64,000 nt of DNA, taken from NCBI GenBank assembly GCA_018806915.1, contig JAGKQI010000031.1, forward strand, positions 248,001 through 312,000, written 5' to 3'. Every line of letters begins with the position of its first letter. Position 1 is the first letter of the stretch. Below, one piece after another: positions 11,540-20,807 of this stretch. The notes under the pieces were generated by a model. It worked only from the letters and a program-made list of their open reading frames with translations, was not told where the DNA came from and searched no databases. The translations under genes were made by a program, and so were the position numbers. The stretch is from Phytophthora colocasiae. Taxonomy: Eukaryota > Oomycota > Peronosporomycetes > Peronosporales > Peronosporaceae.

Positions 11540-11822
11540 CTTTCACAAGTTCACAAGGCCCCGTTTGACTAGAATTTGTATACCATACGATCTGTAGTCA
11601 TTACTGGCACTTAAGCCAAGGTTTCGCCACAGTTGACCCATTCCATTTCTACATGTATGCTCACTGATGAACCAATATGTATTGAGCCGTTTATCCGTCA
11701 CTTTGAGCCAGGGAAACTAACCTCGCTGGCGACTAACGCCAGACCTCCAGTAGTCCTGCCACCGGTTGCCCACTTTCTCCTACACGAAACCGCTTTTATA
11801 GCTATCGACTTTGTGTCGCGGC
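11540..11822. other. Intergenic, no gene seen
   Basis: Between the 5' end of the DOT1-like gene and the 3' end of the next minus-strand frame; no further coding evidence. Confidence 0.4.
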
Positions 11823-12266
11823 TCAGCAGGGGGTCTCGGATTTGGCTTCCGTCTGCAGATACTCAAGAAGTACTCGATCAACGGTTTCTACCTTTATAAA
11901 ATCCTTGATCTGCTGGCAAAACAAGGCAGCATTTGTCTGCAGGTTGCTCATTGCAACTGTTGTCGATACAAATATCTTGGCTCGTACACGCGGCCCTGAA
12001 CGGTACATCCTTCGGATTGCAGTCCAGCCCGAAGTAGACGTGTGCATCTCGTTCCACTTGCTCCAAGTAAACGTTCCGTAGTCAATTGACACAGCAATTG
12101 TCGGGAAAGTGATAATTCCAAACAGCAGAACCGAAAAGATCCAGGGATATCGAGCCATTGGACGCCACCTCCGAGTGTATTGACTACGAGCCGAGTCATT
12201 CTGTTCGTCTAACTGCCGTCGACGGCTGCAGATGCCGAAGAACGGCTGTCGTGTACGTGATGCCAT
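11823..12266 (-). CDS. Small putative membrane protein, unknown family
   Basis: A 147-aa frame with a basic N-terminus, then one hydrophobic segment (WIFSVLLFGIITFPTIAVSI, about residues 42-61) that could act as a signal anchor, followed by a polar C-terminal region with several Arg, Gln and Cys residues. A later ATG just before the hydrophobic segment (MARYPWIF) would make it a signal peptide or N-terminal anchor. It lies 63 bp downstream of the two-exon gene at 12330-13163 on the same strand. No family is recognised. It could be a terminal exon of that transcript, but no splice evidence was found. Confidence 0.4.
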   Translation of the reverse strand: MASRTRQPFFGICSRRRQLDEQNDSARSQYTRRWRPMARYPWIFSVLLFGIITFPTIAVSIDYGTFTWSKWNEMHTSTSGWTAIRRMYRSGPRVRAKIFVSTTVAMSNLQTNAALFCQQIKDFIKVETVDRVLLEYLQTEAKSETPC

Positions 12267-12329
12267 CGCAAGATTGGGTATCTGCGTCGTTTCAAAGCTT
12301 GTAGATCCCTTTGCCGGGGGCTCTTCACT

Positions 12330-13163
12330 CTACGCTACACTTGGATTGAGGAGTCGGTCGAACTTTGCCTCTAGCTGCTGCTCAGGAGACAGAATACCCT
12401 GCTTCTCAAGCTCTTTTTTGCGTTCCTTCTCCTTGGCATTGAGTGCTGCAATACGCCGTTTGTTACGAGTGCTGAGGTCGTCACGCACTACCCGCTTCAT
12501 GCGCTTAAAAATCTCTGGCACTGAGTGGGAATGGAGAAAGCGCAGTAGATCACTCTTAGGAGCGTAGTGTTCTCCCAGTACGTTGCGTCCTACATTACAA
12601 TCAACCATCAATTCAATTCACACAGTACACTCACACGTAGACGTACCCCATAATTGAGCGATACCATGAGTATCGCGACGGAATTCCAGTGGATCTTCTT
12701 CCAGCGCTGTGATCTGCAGATGTCGAGGCTGGAAAACACCAGTAGTTTCAATAATTTGCTGGACTCGAAGGCTTTCAAGCTGGTCTTCCAGTCTCCTTTT
12801 AGTGACAGCGCTTGATGTCGACGATAGAAGCCGCAGTAGATCTGCCTGGACACGAACTGAACTCGTTTGGAGCTTTAACTCTCCATCTTCGTGCGCTTTC
12901 TGTCTGCGTTTCAGCGTGAGCTTCTTCCGTGTAGAGTTCGTATGCATACTGAAATCGTCTGACGCTTGTAGAAGGCGCTCGAAAGGACTGACATCTCGTT
13001 CGTACTGGTATATCTCCCATACATCCTCTGATACTTCGTCAGCCTTCTCCACCGCTACAACCATACACAGCAACGTGTACGGAGCTTCTCGCCCGCCTCC
13101 ATCACTTGGAATCGCAGCATCTTCCAGATACAAATCCAGTGAGGGAGTGTCCTTGCCAGTCAC
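12330..13163 (-). CDS. Two-exon hypothetical protein with charged, probably helical C-terminus
   Basis: Exons 13163-12647 and 12589-12330 are joined by a 57-bp intron with donor GTACGT and acceptor TGTAG, giving about 258 aa. The N-terminal part begins TGKDTPSLDLYLEDA. The middle is Lys/Arg/Leu-rich and probably helical. The C-terminus (RNKRRIAALNAKEKERKK onward) is a strongly charged helix. The 5' end is uncertain: the frame opens at a GTG, the next upstream in-frame codons are cut by a stop, and a candidate exon at 13389-13282 does not match the splice phase. No function is assigned. Confidence 0.5.
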
Positions 13164-13199
13164 CAGCCAACGGATGCCTTCTGCTTACTGCTCTTGCCC

Positions 13200-13855
13200 T
13201 TGATAGCTGGTAGTAGAGAACTGTATTATCTAGTTAAGACAGCACGCAAAACGCTTCCGGAAGCATATTTCACAAATTTACCTTGCAATAAAAGGTCGTC
13301 AAGCCACTAAAATGTGCCCTGCCAGTTGCACTCCGCTCTAGTAAATCAACGCTTGGCGACCAATGGCGGCAAGGAAGACCTCCCGCCATGCTCATCACCG
13401 ATCCAGGGGAGAAATCCGCAAACGACACCTATTGGCTAAAACGACGTGAATATCACTTTAAAGACGAAAGGGCTTCTAACAAGGTTTTTCTCTGAGGTTT
13501 TTCTTATCCCAGCTTTGCTGGGATAACGGTCGCCGGTGGGTTAATCGTTCCGAGTGCACTGCAGAAGTAGTCCGTGAGTTGGGCTCAGTCAGAACCCTTT
13601 AGTGAATCACTCTTGATCCGAAGACGACTTGCTCGTTACACGCAAAAAGGAAAACTAAATTAAAACACTTAGAGTCCTGGCACGAGCTCTCACTACCGAA
13701 TTTCCTATCTAATAGGGCGCACCTGTCTAATCTATAGATAGAGGCATTAGCCAATAGCGTGCTAATGTGCTGATAACAGGATAAATCTTTCTCAAAGGGA
13801 ACACCGTAGAAAAAGTCCTAAATCTGGCTCTTGCTGGACGGGAGGCATTGCCAAA
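13200..13855. other. Gene-free stretch with a perfect short hairpin
   Basis: No coding evidence. At 13505-13525, TATCCCAGC TTT GCTGGGATA forms a perfect 9-bp stem with a 3-nt loop. Its role is unknown. Confidence 0.5.
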
Positions 13856-14050
13856 ATGGCCTCGAAGCCTCCACCCGTGGGGCGCATCAGCACGTCCAGA
13901 TACTCAGCAGTACAATTGCATTTACCAGAATGGAATTGGACGTGGTGTATGGGCGAAAGTAGCTCCGTTGATGACAAAGTATGGCGTTGAGATTTATGGC
14001 AATGTGAAGGGCTGGTAGAACGCAGAATTGTCAATCATTTTTCTGAGGTA

Positions 14051-14896
14051 CCGTAAATGACAGAAAGACACACCCGTCAAAAAGAAGCATTTTCGTATTT
14101 TTATGTTAAAAATGACAGATAAAAGCATTTTCGGCGTGTAGCGATGACATTTGAATGCATTTTCACGAAAGTCTGATGACAAAACACATATGGCATTTTC
14201 GTGGTGATGTGTCACTATCTCAATTTGAAAGTACCATTTGTCGCCGTACGTGACGGTGGACTCGTACGTTTCTGTCGTTGGTGGCCGTACGTGATAATGG
14301 ACTTGTGTGTCGCTGTCGACGGCAGCCTTACGTGATAATGGACTCGCACATTTTCAGCTTGTCTTCAGCAGAACACCTTACTGTTTGGGCTAGGTGTATG
14401 TATGCTTTTAACTGTGATATTATGCTGGCAAACAAGCTCCGGTATTGTAACGCTTCAGAGTTCCCAGTAGCGTCTGTAACGGGATAGACAAAGTTTTCAA
14501 TGTTTCACAAGCTTCCGTTTGGTGGCTATATAGAGGCACGATTTCAATGTCCATCGATTCATTTCCGTTTCTACCGCAAAGCTACCACACCTACCGATGC
14601 TGCCACCACCACGAATCCGTGGACTGGATCAGGTGACTTGAGCACATTTTACGCTCACCTTGAGAAGCTTACAACGGATTCTATCTACAGCTCGCTGATT
14701 TCTCAACAGTGCGACAGAGACTTAGAAAGACATGATGAGTTTTAGTCGTTGAATGCAGTAGAAGTGTAGCCATTTAGATAGATGACACAAAGAAGCATTT
14801 TCGACGCCATGACATGACACAAAGAAGCATTTTCGGCGATTTGCGATGACAGCATTTTCGAGCACGTCGCTGAGTGTGTCTTTCTGTCATCTACGG
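14051..14896. mobile_element. 846-bp TA-flanked inverted-repeat element inside a transposase gene
   Basis: The ends are CCGTAAATGACAGAAAGACA at the left and the reverse complement at the right, matching at 24 of 25 positions when the flanking TA is counted. The outer TA pairs are at 14049-14050 and 14897-14898. Seven copies of GCATTTTCG or a one-base variant lie near the ends: four at 14087-14201 and three at 14795-14860, all in the same orientation. A TA duplication fits the Tc1/mariner/pogo group. No transposase was found inside; the only longer frame (14500-14745) is of unknown origin, so this looks non-autonomous. Confidence 0.85.
14243..14349. repeat. Tandem repeat of about 40-41 bp inside the TA-flanked element
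   Basis: Units start at 14243, 14284 and 14324, each with GCC(G/T)TACGTGA followed by a GGACT(C/T)G core. About 2.6 copies are present. Confidence 0.7.
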
Positions 14897-15218
14897 TATC
14901 ATTTCGGGTCGAGAGAAATCTTGGGCGAAAAAATCCTACTTCTATGGGATGATTTTAGCGGGCATTGGACGGAGGCGGTCAAGTCTTATGCAGAGAGTAT
15001 AACTGTAGTGCTGATGAAAATCCCGCCAGGTTACACGTCCTCGTGTCAACCAGCGGATATTGCGTGGATGAAGCCGTTTAAACTGCGACTACGGTCTTTG
15101 TGGGTGGATCATCTACAAAATGAGCTACGAGGTCACCAAATCTGTGCTACAGACGAAAAGTTTAAGCTCAAAGCTCCATCACGAGTGGTTTATTGAGCTA
15201 ACAGTAATGGTGCGCTCT

Positions 15219-15376
15219 ATTAGATAGGACATTCGGTACTCCCAGATTTGTATCCCAGTATTCCGCTTGTCTCGCGCCTCCTCTCTCACACCGGTCTGAT
15301 TTGCACTCCTGTTCTCAGCAACGAGTTCAACCTGGAGTACATGGACCTGAATTCCAACACCAACTACGAAACATAA
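15219..15376 (+). pseudogene. Short coding-like fragment, unknown
   Basis: About 50 codons with no stop until TAA at 15374-15376, ending LEYMDLNSNTNYET. The composition is protein-like but there is no start, no recognised domain and no splice partner. It could be the last exon of a lost gene. Confidence 0.25.
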
Positions 15377-15379
15377 GTT

Positions 15380-15860
15380 GATCTTGAAACCAGTAGGCTC
15401 TGGCTAGCACAAGAAAATCTGGATCCACAGGTACTTCCCTTTTTACATTACCAAGGCTGGAACAAGCTTACCTGAAGATCTTGCTGGATAAACCACGGAC
15501 TAAATAGTTAGTTGTTGGTACGTGGCTACTAGTTACCGGCCGGGGTCCAATTGAAATTAGCAATATTCAATCTAACCCCACCGTAAAACCGTTGCTCCCT
15601 TAGCGACGATCAGATCCACCAGCAAAAAGCGAAAGCTAGTATCCAAAATGAAATCCTTCTTTTACCAACTCACTTTCGTGTAAGAGAAGCAGCCCACTAC
15701 ACCAAGGTCCCAAACACCGAAATCTCACCCAGAAAAGCAGCACACCAAGGACCACTACTGTACACTAAGTACCCAAACACCGATTTATGAAACAAACGTT
15801 ACAACTATACCTATCGGTGCGATGTACGATGGATGTAATGTTACATCACTGGTATTACTA
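15380..15860. other. No gene seen
   Basis: Contains an imperfect repeat of a phrase like CCCAAACACCGA at about 15708 and 15772; otherwise nothing recognised. Confidence 0.35.
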
Positions 15861-15865
15861 CATCA

Positions 15866-16114
15866 GTGCCAGTTCCTTATCTCTTTTCACTCATCAAGAC
15901 ATCATTTTTCTTCGCCATATTTTTGGGGATTATGGGCATTGCCCTCATCGCTGCTTCTGCCATCGAAAGCGACAAGCATCGATTTCCCTTGAATGATCTC
16001 CGTGGGCTCCACTGGAGACTGGAAGAGAAAGCGGCCCAGATATTTGGACAAATTTCAAAGAATACTGGAAGGAGCAAGAAGCAACGCACCGAAGTAAGAC
16101 GCCCATCAAAGTGA
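15866..16114 (+). CDS. Possible small membrane or secreted protein, 5' end unclear
   Basis: The open frame encodes a hydrophobic N-terminal segment (FFFAIFLGIMGIALIAASA) followed by a basic, polar tail ending RPSK, about 82 aa. There is no upstream in-frame ATG; the first ATG is inside the hydrophobic segment at about 15929, leaving a weak signal-like start. It may be the 3' exon of a truncated gene. No family is recognised. Confidence 0.3.
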   Translation: MPVPYLFSLIKTSFFFAIFLGIMGIALIAASAIESDKHRFPLNDLRGLHWRLEEKAAQIFGQISKNTGRSKKQRTEVRRPSK

Positions 16115-16119
16115 TGAGT

Positions 16120-16361
16120 TATACATGTAATAGTAGTATGTGCAATATCACTAAATTGTTGAGCACCATTGTAACCCGAAAACGACACATTTTGATTGTT
16201 TTTATCACATTGCAAAATACTTTCTTCTCACTTAGAAGTTCTGACCCCAATCGTGAATATGAAAAGCACATCCGAACGTTAAACGGTTAAGATCTCATCC
16301 GAGTGTCTGTTGGTTGTTGAGGCGGTTCTTCGGGTGGATCGTTTTGCACCAAAAGCCTACA
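16120..16361. other. Downstream flank of LPMO gene A
   Basis: Gene-free. Parts of this stretch (AAACGACACATTTTGATTGT and following) match the sequence downstream of LPMO gene B near 20.62 kb and gene C near 25.19 kb, so it is the most diverged copy of the LPMO 3' flank. Confidence 0.5.
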
Positions 16362-16409
16362 TTCGCAGGTTTGAAGGGGGCTTGACAATTCCAGTACTGA
16401 TATCTCCGT

Positions 16410-17558
16410 TCAAGTTGTTGAAGTCGAGCGAGCGCTGTTCTTGCTGGTTCTGCTGGTTATTATCTTGTTGGTTTTGCTGATTCTGCTGGTTGTCGTTGTT
16501 TTGCTGATTCTGCTGGTTGTCGTTGTTTTGCTGGTTTTGCTGATCCCGCTGGTTGTCCTTGTTGTCTTTGTTTTGCTGGTTTTGTTGGTTGTCCTTATTC
16601 TGCTGATTCTGCTGATTCTGCTGGTTGTCGTTGTTTTGATGGTTGTCCTTGTTTTGCTGGTTTTGCTGATTCTGCTGGTTGTCGTTGTTTTGATGGTTTT
16701 GCTGATTCTGCGGGTTGTCCTTGTTTCCGTGCTGGTTATCCTTGTTGTCATTGTTTTGCTGAGACGCAGGCTGCGGTGCGAATTCTTGTTCTCCTCTTTA
16801 GAGGTTTGCTGTTCGGTCGATGGTGCTTCCGTCGTCTTCTGTTCAGTCTCGGATTTTCCAGAACCTGCATCAGTCGACGAACCCTGTGTTGTTGAGGTAG
16901 AAGCACCACCACCACCACTTCCTTCCAGAGGCACACAGTTGACTGCAAATAGGAAAACAAAGGTAATCAGTAACCTGTCTAAGAATTCAACAACAAAAAG
17001 CAGTAATATGAACATACCGTAAGTCTGCCATTGTGCGTTCTGAAACGCCAACCAGTAGATCGTCAGCAAACACTTGCCATTGCACGACGAGAAGTCCACA
17101 GTCATGTCGGACGTCTGCTTCGAACCGACGTCACCTCCCTGGAACTCATCTTCACAATCATCTCCATGCAGAACCATCTTGTCGTCAAGGTAGATCTCGC
17201 ACGGACCAGTATGGGTGAAGCCACCACCGTTGTTGCCTAGCCACTTGACCTTTCCGTCACTGGGGATAGGCTGTGCAGCTCCATCGGCCAGAGTGTTACC
17301 GCACTTCTTGTCCTTGACCATGTCCAGCACCACATCCTTCACGGACATTCCCTTCTCCTTGGCCATCGTCTTGAACTTGCCCACTTGATCACCACCCGAT
17401 CCAATGTCCCAGTAGTTGTCGACTAAAGTGATCCAGCCGACATTCGGACCATCCTTCCACGAGGGTTTTGGCTGTTCGAGGTAACCGTGGGCTTCGGTGT
17501 ACGAGGAGAATGTCGCGAAGACAAGTAGTGATGAAAGAGTAGCTGGAGTAACAACCAT
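16410..17558 (-). CDS. AA17-type copper LPMO, gene A (frameshifted tail)
   Basis: Exons 17558-17018 and 16942-16410 with a 75-bp intron give about 357 aa. A 23-residue signal peptide precedes HGYLEQPKPSW, so mature secreted protein would start with His, the first copper-brace ligand of LPMOs. A second His lies in GGFTHTGPCEIY. This fits the AA17 family, known as oxidative pectin-cleaving enzymes of Phytophthora. The catalytic exon is almost identical to gene B. A one-base deletion near 16780 (GCGAATTC against GCGGAATTC in B and C) throws the tail into another frame, so the Gln/Asn-rich tail becomes Lys/Thr/Ser/Arg-rich and stays open to 16410. The start at 17558 is chosen because the initiator element lies just upstream and excludes earlier ATGs. 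Confidence 0.88.
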   Translation of the reverse strand: MVVTPATLSSLLVFATFSSYTEAHGYLEQPKPSWKDGPNVGWITLVDNYWDIGSGGDQVGKFKTMAKEKGMSVKDVVLDMVKDKKCGNTLADGAAQPIPSDGKVKWLGNNGGGFTHTGPCEIYLDDKMVLHGDDCEDEFQGGDVGSKQTSDMTVDFSSCNGKCLLTIYWLAFQNAQWQTYGMFILLLFVVEFLDRLLITFVFLFAVNCVPLEGSGGGGASTSTTQGSSTDAGSGKSETEQKTTEAPSTEQQTSKEENKNSHRSLRLSKTMTTRITSTETRTTRRISKTIKTTTTSRISKTSKTRTTIKTTTTSRISRISRIRTTNKTSKTKTTRTTSGISKTSKTTTTSRISKTTTTSRISKTNKIITSRTSKNSARSTSTT

Positions 17559-17593
17559 CGCGATTCGGGTTTGCTGGTTCTTGGAAATACAGC

Positions 17594-17607
17594 AAATTGA
17601 TGAGTGA
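17594..17607 (-). promoter_or_regulatory. Oomycete initiator element of LPMO gene A
   Basis: On the minus strand TCACTCATCAATTT matches the oomycete Inr consensus TCATTYYNCAWTTT at 12 of 14 positions, 36 bp upstream of the chosen ATG. Confidence 0.6.
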
Positions 17608-17955
17608 ACGTGCTGTTTCATCCTCTCGAAAGACTTTTCGGTGGGCAACGAGGCGTATAAGCGTGTTCGCTCTCACACTTACGGTAGCATTTTGCATCGT
17701 AATCGACTTTCATTAACGCTAATTAACATCTTAAAAATCAATAGCATACATTGTTTGGAATCCTCAGTTGTATTGTTAAAAAATCCTTGTGAAACATGAT
17801 GTGATCCCATAACGAATAAAATTATCTCACGAACACGTCCAGCGTGGTATGCAGATCACAACGTTTTTCTTCGCGTCCCTACAACTCGTAATAGCAGGTA
17901 AAGGTGCTGCTGGACAGCCCAAAAGAATTCGATGGAGCCGGTGCCGGTACATACA

Positions 17956-18161
17956 GTAGGTACCTATGGGAAATAGCTCTTGGAAATTAGGGTGCAAGCT
18001 CACAGCGATTTAGTTAGAAAATACATGACCTCTTTGAGCCAGTATGTGCGGTATCACTGTAGGTACCTATGGGAAATAGCTCTTGGAAATTAGGGTGCAA
18101 GCTCACAGCGATTTAGTTAGAAAATACATGACCTCTTTGAGCCAGTATGTGCGGTATCACT
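17956..18161. repeat. 103-bp direct repeat, two copies (spacer 1)
   Basis: Two back-to-back copies, 17956-18058 and 18059-18161, start GTAGGTACCTATGGGAAATA and end GTGCGGTATCACT. Confidence 0.9.
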
Positions 18162-18294
18162 GAAACCGCTGTGACTAAAGGGATAAGATGCAAGATTTGA
18201 CAAATTTTTGACGCCAAGTGCGTCTGCAAACGAACGAAATCGTAATCGAAGAGATCACGTTGGGCTCCTTCCTAGAGTCTAGGCTAGACTGCCA

Positions 18295-18542
18295 CAAGGA
18301 GTTGGCGCGGTCGCAGTACTCTACCCGGCCAGGCACCAGCTGGGGGCTCATCAACGGTGGCCCATTGGGCAAAATTCCCAAGAAATTCAAGCGTACCGGT
18401 CATAGACTAAGGGTAACCGAGTAGCCGTAGGAAATTAGTTAGGAGTAACCTTGCTTAGACGTCAATGCGCCTGTTTCTAACAGGCTTCGAAATAAGTACC
18501 TAATATAAGGGGTTCGAGTCCTCCCTTCCCCCCCCCCCCCCC
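18295..18542 (+). mobile_element. 248-bp insertion flanked by 14-bp direct repeats, tRNA-like 3' end
   Basis: Present in spacer 1 and absent in spacer 2. AGGCTAGACTGCCA occurs at 18281-18294 and 18543-18556, but once in spacer 2 (23114-23127), as expected of a target-site duplication. The 3' part has an anticodon-arm-like hairpin (GCCTG TTTCTAA CAGGC, 18469-18485), a perfect Pol III B-box (GGTTCGAGTCC, 18511-18521) and a run of 15 C. A full cloverleaf is not seen and the tRNA-like part is at the wrong end for a standard SINE. Deletion between direct repeats in spacer 2 is the alternative. Confidence 0.6.
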
Positions 18543-18609
18543 AGGCTAGACTGCCAACTGTATTATAGCTACGTTTAAGGGTTACGAGCTCTGAGGCCGT
18601 TCTTCGGTC

Positions 18610-19085
18610 TGTATTCCGACGTAAGAAGGGGACTTGACATTACAGTGAATCGTTCAAGTTGTTGAAATCCAATGAATGCTGTTTGGTAGCAGGTTCCTAG
18701 CTCCTGATTCTGCTGATTTTATTGATCAAACCAGTTGCCTTGTTTTCGCTTATTTTGTTGGCTATCGTTGGTGCCTGTCTTGCTTGTTATCCTTGTTTCC
18801 TTGATTCCATTGCTGAGGATCCTTTATCCAGTGAAGGAAGCTGGTGAAGACAGAGCCTGGTCCTCCAGTTGTGTGCACAGAGAGACACAGCTAATCGCAG
18901 CCACGGTAAATACATGTAGTTAGTATTCTACCAGTTGTCTACTGTAGAAGCCCATTGCACATTCTGGAATGTCAACCAGTAGATCGTCAGCGAACACTTG
19001 CCATTGTACCGCCCTTCAACTGTTCATAGTCTTCGTGCAAAACCATCTTGTCGTCAAGGCAGATCTCGAAGCGTGCTGTTTCAGG
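18610..19085 (-). pseudogene. Degenerate LPMO remnant, spacer copy 1
   Basis: Minus-strand pieces still match the LPMO gene: LDDKMVLH near 19040, the exon 1 end around 18960-19000 (TIYWL, FQN), a decayed Gln/Asn tail near 18700-18800 and the C-terminal flank near 18640. Stops, deletions and frameshifts throughout show a dead copy. Confidence 0.7.
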
Positions 19086-19789
19086 ATCAAGATCATTATG
19101 AACTGAAGTACCTAAATGGCATTTGCTTCTTGACAGTACTTGCAAAAAGGATTGAATTTTTCTCACAAGGATTTCATTTTGTGTGTGCCGTCTTACGTTA
19201 TTTGCTGCTGCGTTGAAGTTTTTGGTCCATCTCTTAAAATCGGAGCCTTCCGACTTCAGCTGGAGTTGGCCTGGTTTCAGTCGCATTATCCGTTTTATTC
19301 GCGAGCTTCACCTTTGGACTCTCCTTGGCCTCGTTGACCATCTTCGCCTCTTTAAACTTTCTATAGCACGGATGGAACGTCTTCAGTAATTTCGTTTGGG
19401 ATTATGTTTGTTGCATGATGCTCCAAGTAGGTGACAAGGTAAGAGTATGTTGTTGGTTATCGGATTTCTCGTGTTACGAGGAATCCAAAATTGAAGATAA
19501 AGCGTTCAACTACAACGGTCTTATCAACACCGACTGGGAGTATATGAATTGATAATGTATGCGAGAGAATCCTAGCAATCCTAGCTATCACCTCTTGTGT
19601 AGTTTTGGAGTTACCCCTGTATTTTGTCACGGAAGAATTCGTAGCAACGAACACGCGGTATTTCCCGTTCTCAAGACTGGACTAAGCTTCTGCAACAAGT
19701 ACATCAGCTCAATCACCACCCGATAGAAGATCTTGCCCCGTCGGATACACCAGGAACTGGCAGGTTTGCTGATGCTGCGGAGACTCATG

Positions 19790-20340
19790 TTACCAGTGGT
19801 TCATGACGTGATGCTACGGCTTTTCTTTGGAGATTCATCCGTGGTTCACGGTTGTACTTCCTGACATCGCTCAATCCAACAATTCAGCAGTGCGTTCGAC
19901 CAACTTGCCAAGCATTAGAGATGACGGAGCATTGCTTTTTCTTGTGCTCTGCTTTACAACCACTCTGGCGCCAGCTATGGTCATTCTGGTCACGATTCTT
20001 TAGAGCTGAATTGACTTGGAAAGTAGTGCTCTTCCCGAAGCCGCAGGAGGTTAGCAAAAATTGGAGGAAGTATCAACAAGAGATAATACTCCTATGGACA
20101 GTTCATATTGCCGTAGCAACATGGAGACTTCGGAATGACATACACTTTCGAAAAACAATGGCACTACTGCCAAATGTGGCGAATATCTAGTCGTCATACA
20201 GGATGCATTATCAGTTTATTTACCAGCGCGCGGATGAGCTCAACTGTGACCGGAAAACTATGACGCTAGTGATCCAACAGTTAGGTTTTGAACTGCTGAT
20301 TGATCTCCATTCGGAACCAATGCCCCGAATTTTTGGTTGA
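19790..20340 (+). pseudogene. LINE reverse-transcriptase tail (zf-RVT) remnant, spacer copy 1
   Basis: The plus frame reads AFLWRFIRGSRLYF, then CVRPTCQALEMTEHCFFLCS, a Cys/His pattern typical of the zf-RVT region, then LLWTVHIAVATWRLRNDIHF. After a stop at about 20190 further homologous sequence reaches about 20340 (QQLGFELLIDLHSEP). No RT palm motif is present. Related to remnants at 1.05-1.42 kb and 27.33-27.53 kb. Confidence 0.65.
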
Positions 20341-20807
20341 CCATCAGTCAAGGTAGAACAGTGTATCTACAGCTTGGATTAGCTTGAGATCGTTGCAAGT
20401 TAGTCCAAAGAGTTGTCCACATATCTAGTTAATCAAATAAGTTTCCTTGTGTAGTTTTGAAGTCTCCATGTTCAATAGTAGTATGTAGACAAACGCGCTG
20501 ACTCCGTGTAGGCAACAAATGCTAGTGGATGTTTACCATACCAGCTCAAATTGGTTCAGTTCTAGCATGTAATGGCATTAACTTGTAAACACCATGTGCG
20601 TCCAGTACTTGAAAACGACACGTTTTGATTGTTATCACGTTACAACTGACATGCAGCTAGAAGTTTTGGCACAAGAAATTCGTCTATCAGTTGTGATACG
20701 GCATAACGATGAAAAACAAAAATGGTTATTAGACCGCCCAAGATCTCGCCCGAAAATCTCCTAGCTGTTGAAGCGTTTCTTCTGCGTAGATCCTGTTGCT
20801 CCATAGC

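Larger units (their letters stand above)
13860..15195 (+). pseudogene. DDE-1 (pogo/Tigger-like) transposase split by an inserted element
   Basis: The left part (about 13880-14048) encodes NGIGRGVWAKVAPLM and has one internal TAG near 14015. The right part (14899-15195) encodes LLLWDDFSGHWTEA and SCQPADIAWMKPFK, matching the second and third catalytic Asp regions of pogo/Tigger transposases. Taking out the intervening element with one copy of its TA target joins the halves in frame (FLR then YHFGSREIL). The gene was therefore already a transposase copy when it was hit. The N-terminal DNA-binding region is not recognisable upstream, so the copy is probably also truncated. Confidence 0.75.
17559..20807. 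repeat. LPMO spacer, copy 1 of a recent segmental duplication
   Basis: Nearly identical to 22392-25379. The offset is 4833 bp before and 4571-4572 bp after a 262-bp presence/absence difference at about 18.29-18.56 kb. Only a few single-base differences were seen by eye (for example near 18669, 18769 and 20735). Each copy holds a 103-bp direct repeat, a dead LPMO and an RT remnant. Confidence 0.85.

Noticed and set aside
14080..14210. CRISPR-like or satellite array of GCATTTTCG words
   Set aside because: Irregular spacing and confinement to the ends of a TA-flanked element fit subterminal transposon repeats.
16441..17022. Long plus-strand Leu/Val-rich open frames opposite the LPMO tails (also 20913-21728 and 25554-26081)
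   Set aside because: They are antisense readings of the Gln/Asn repeat codons; the minus-strand genes have signal peptides, introns and promoters.
17000..17650. Longer LPMO N-terminus starting MPTEKSFERMKQ (A and B)
   Set aside because: The initiator element lies downstream of that ATG, and genes C and D begin directly with a signal peptide.
18440..18545. Functional tRNA-Arg gene
   Set aside because: The anticodon-like arm and B-box are present, but no acceptor or D-arm pairing was found and the variable region is far too long.
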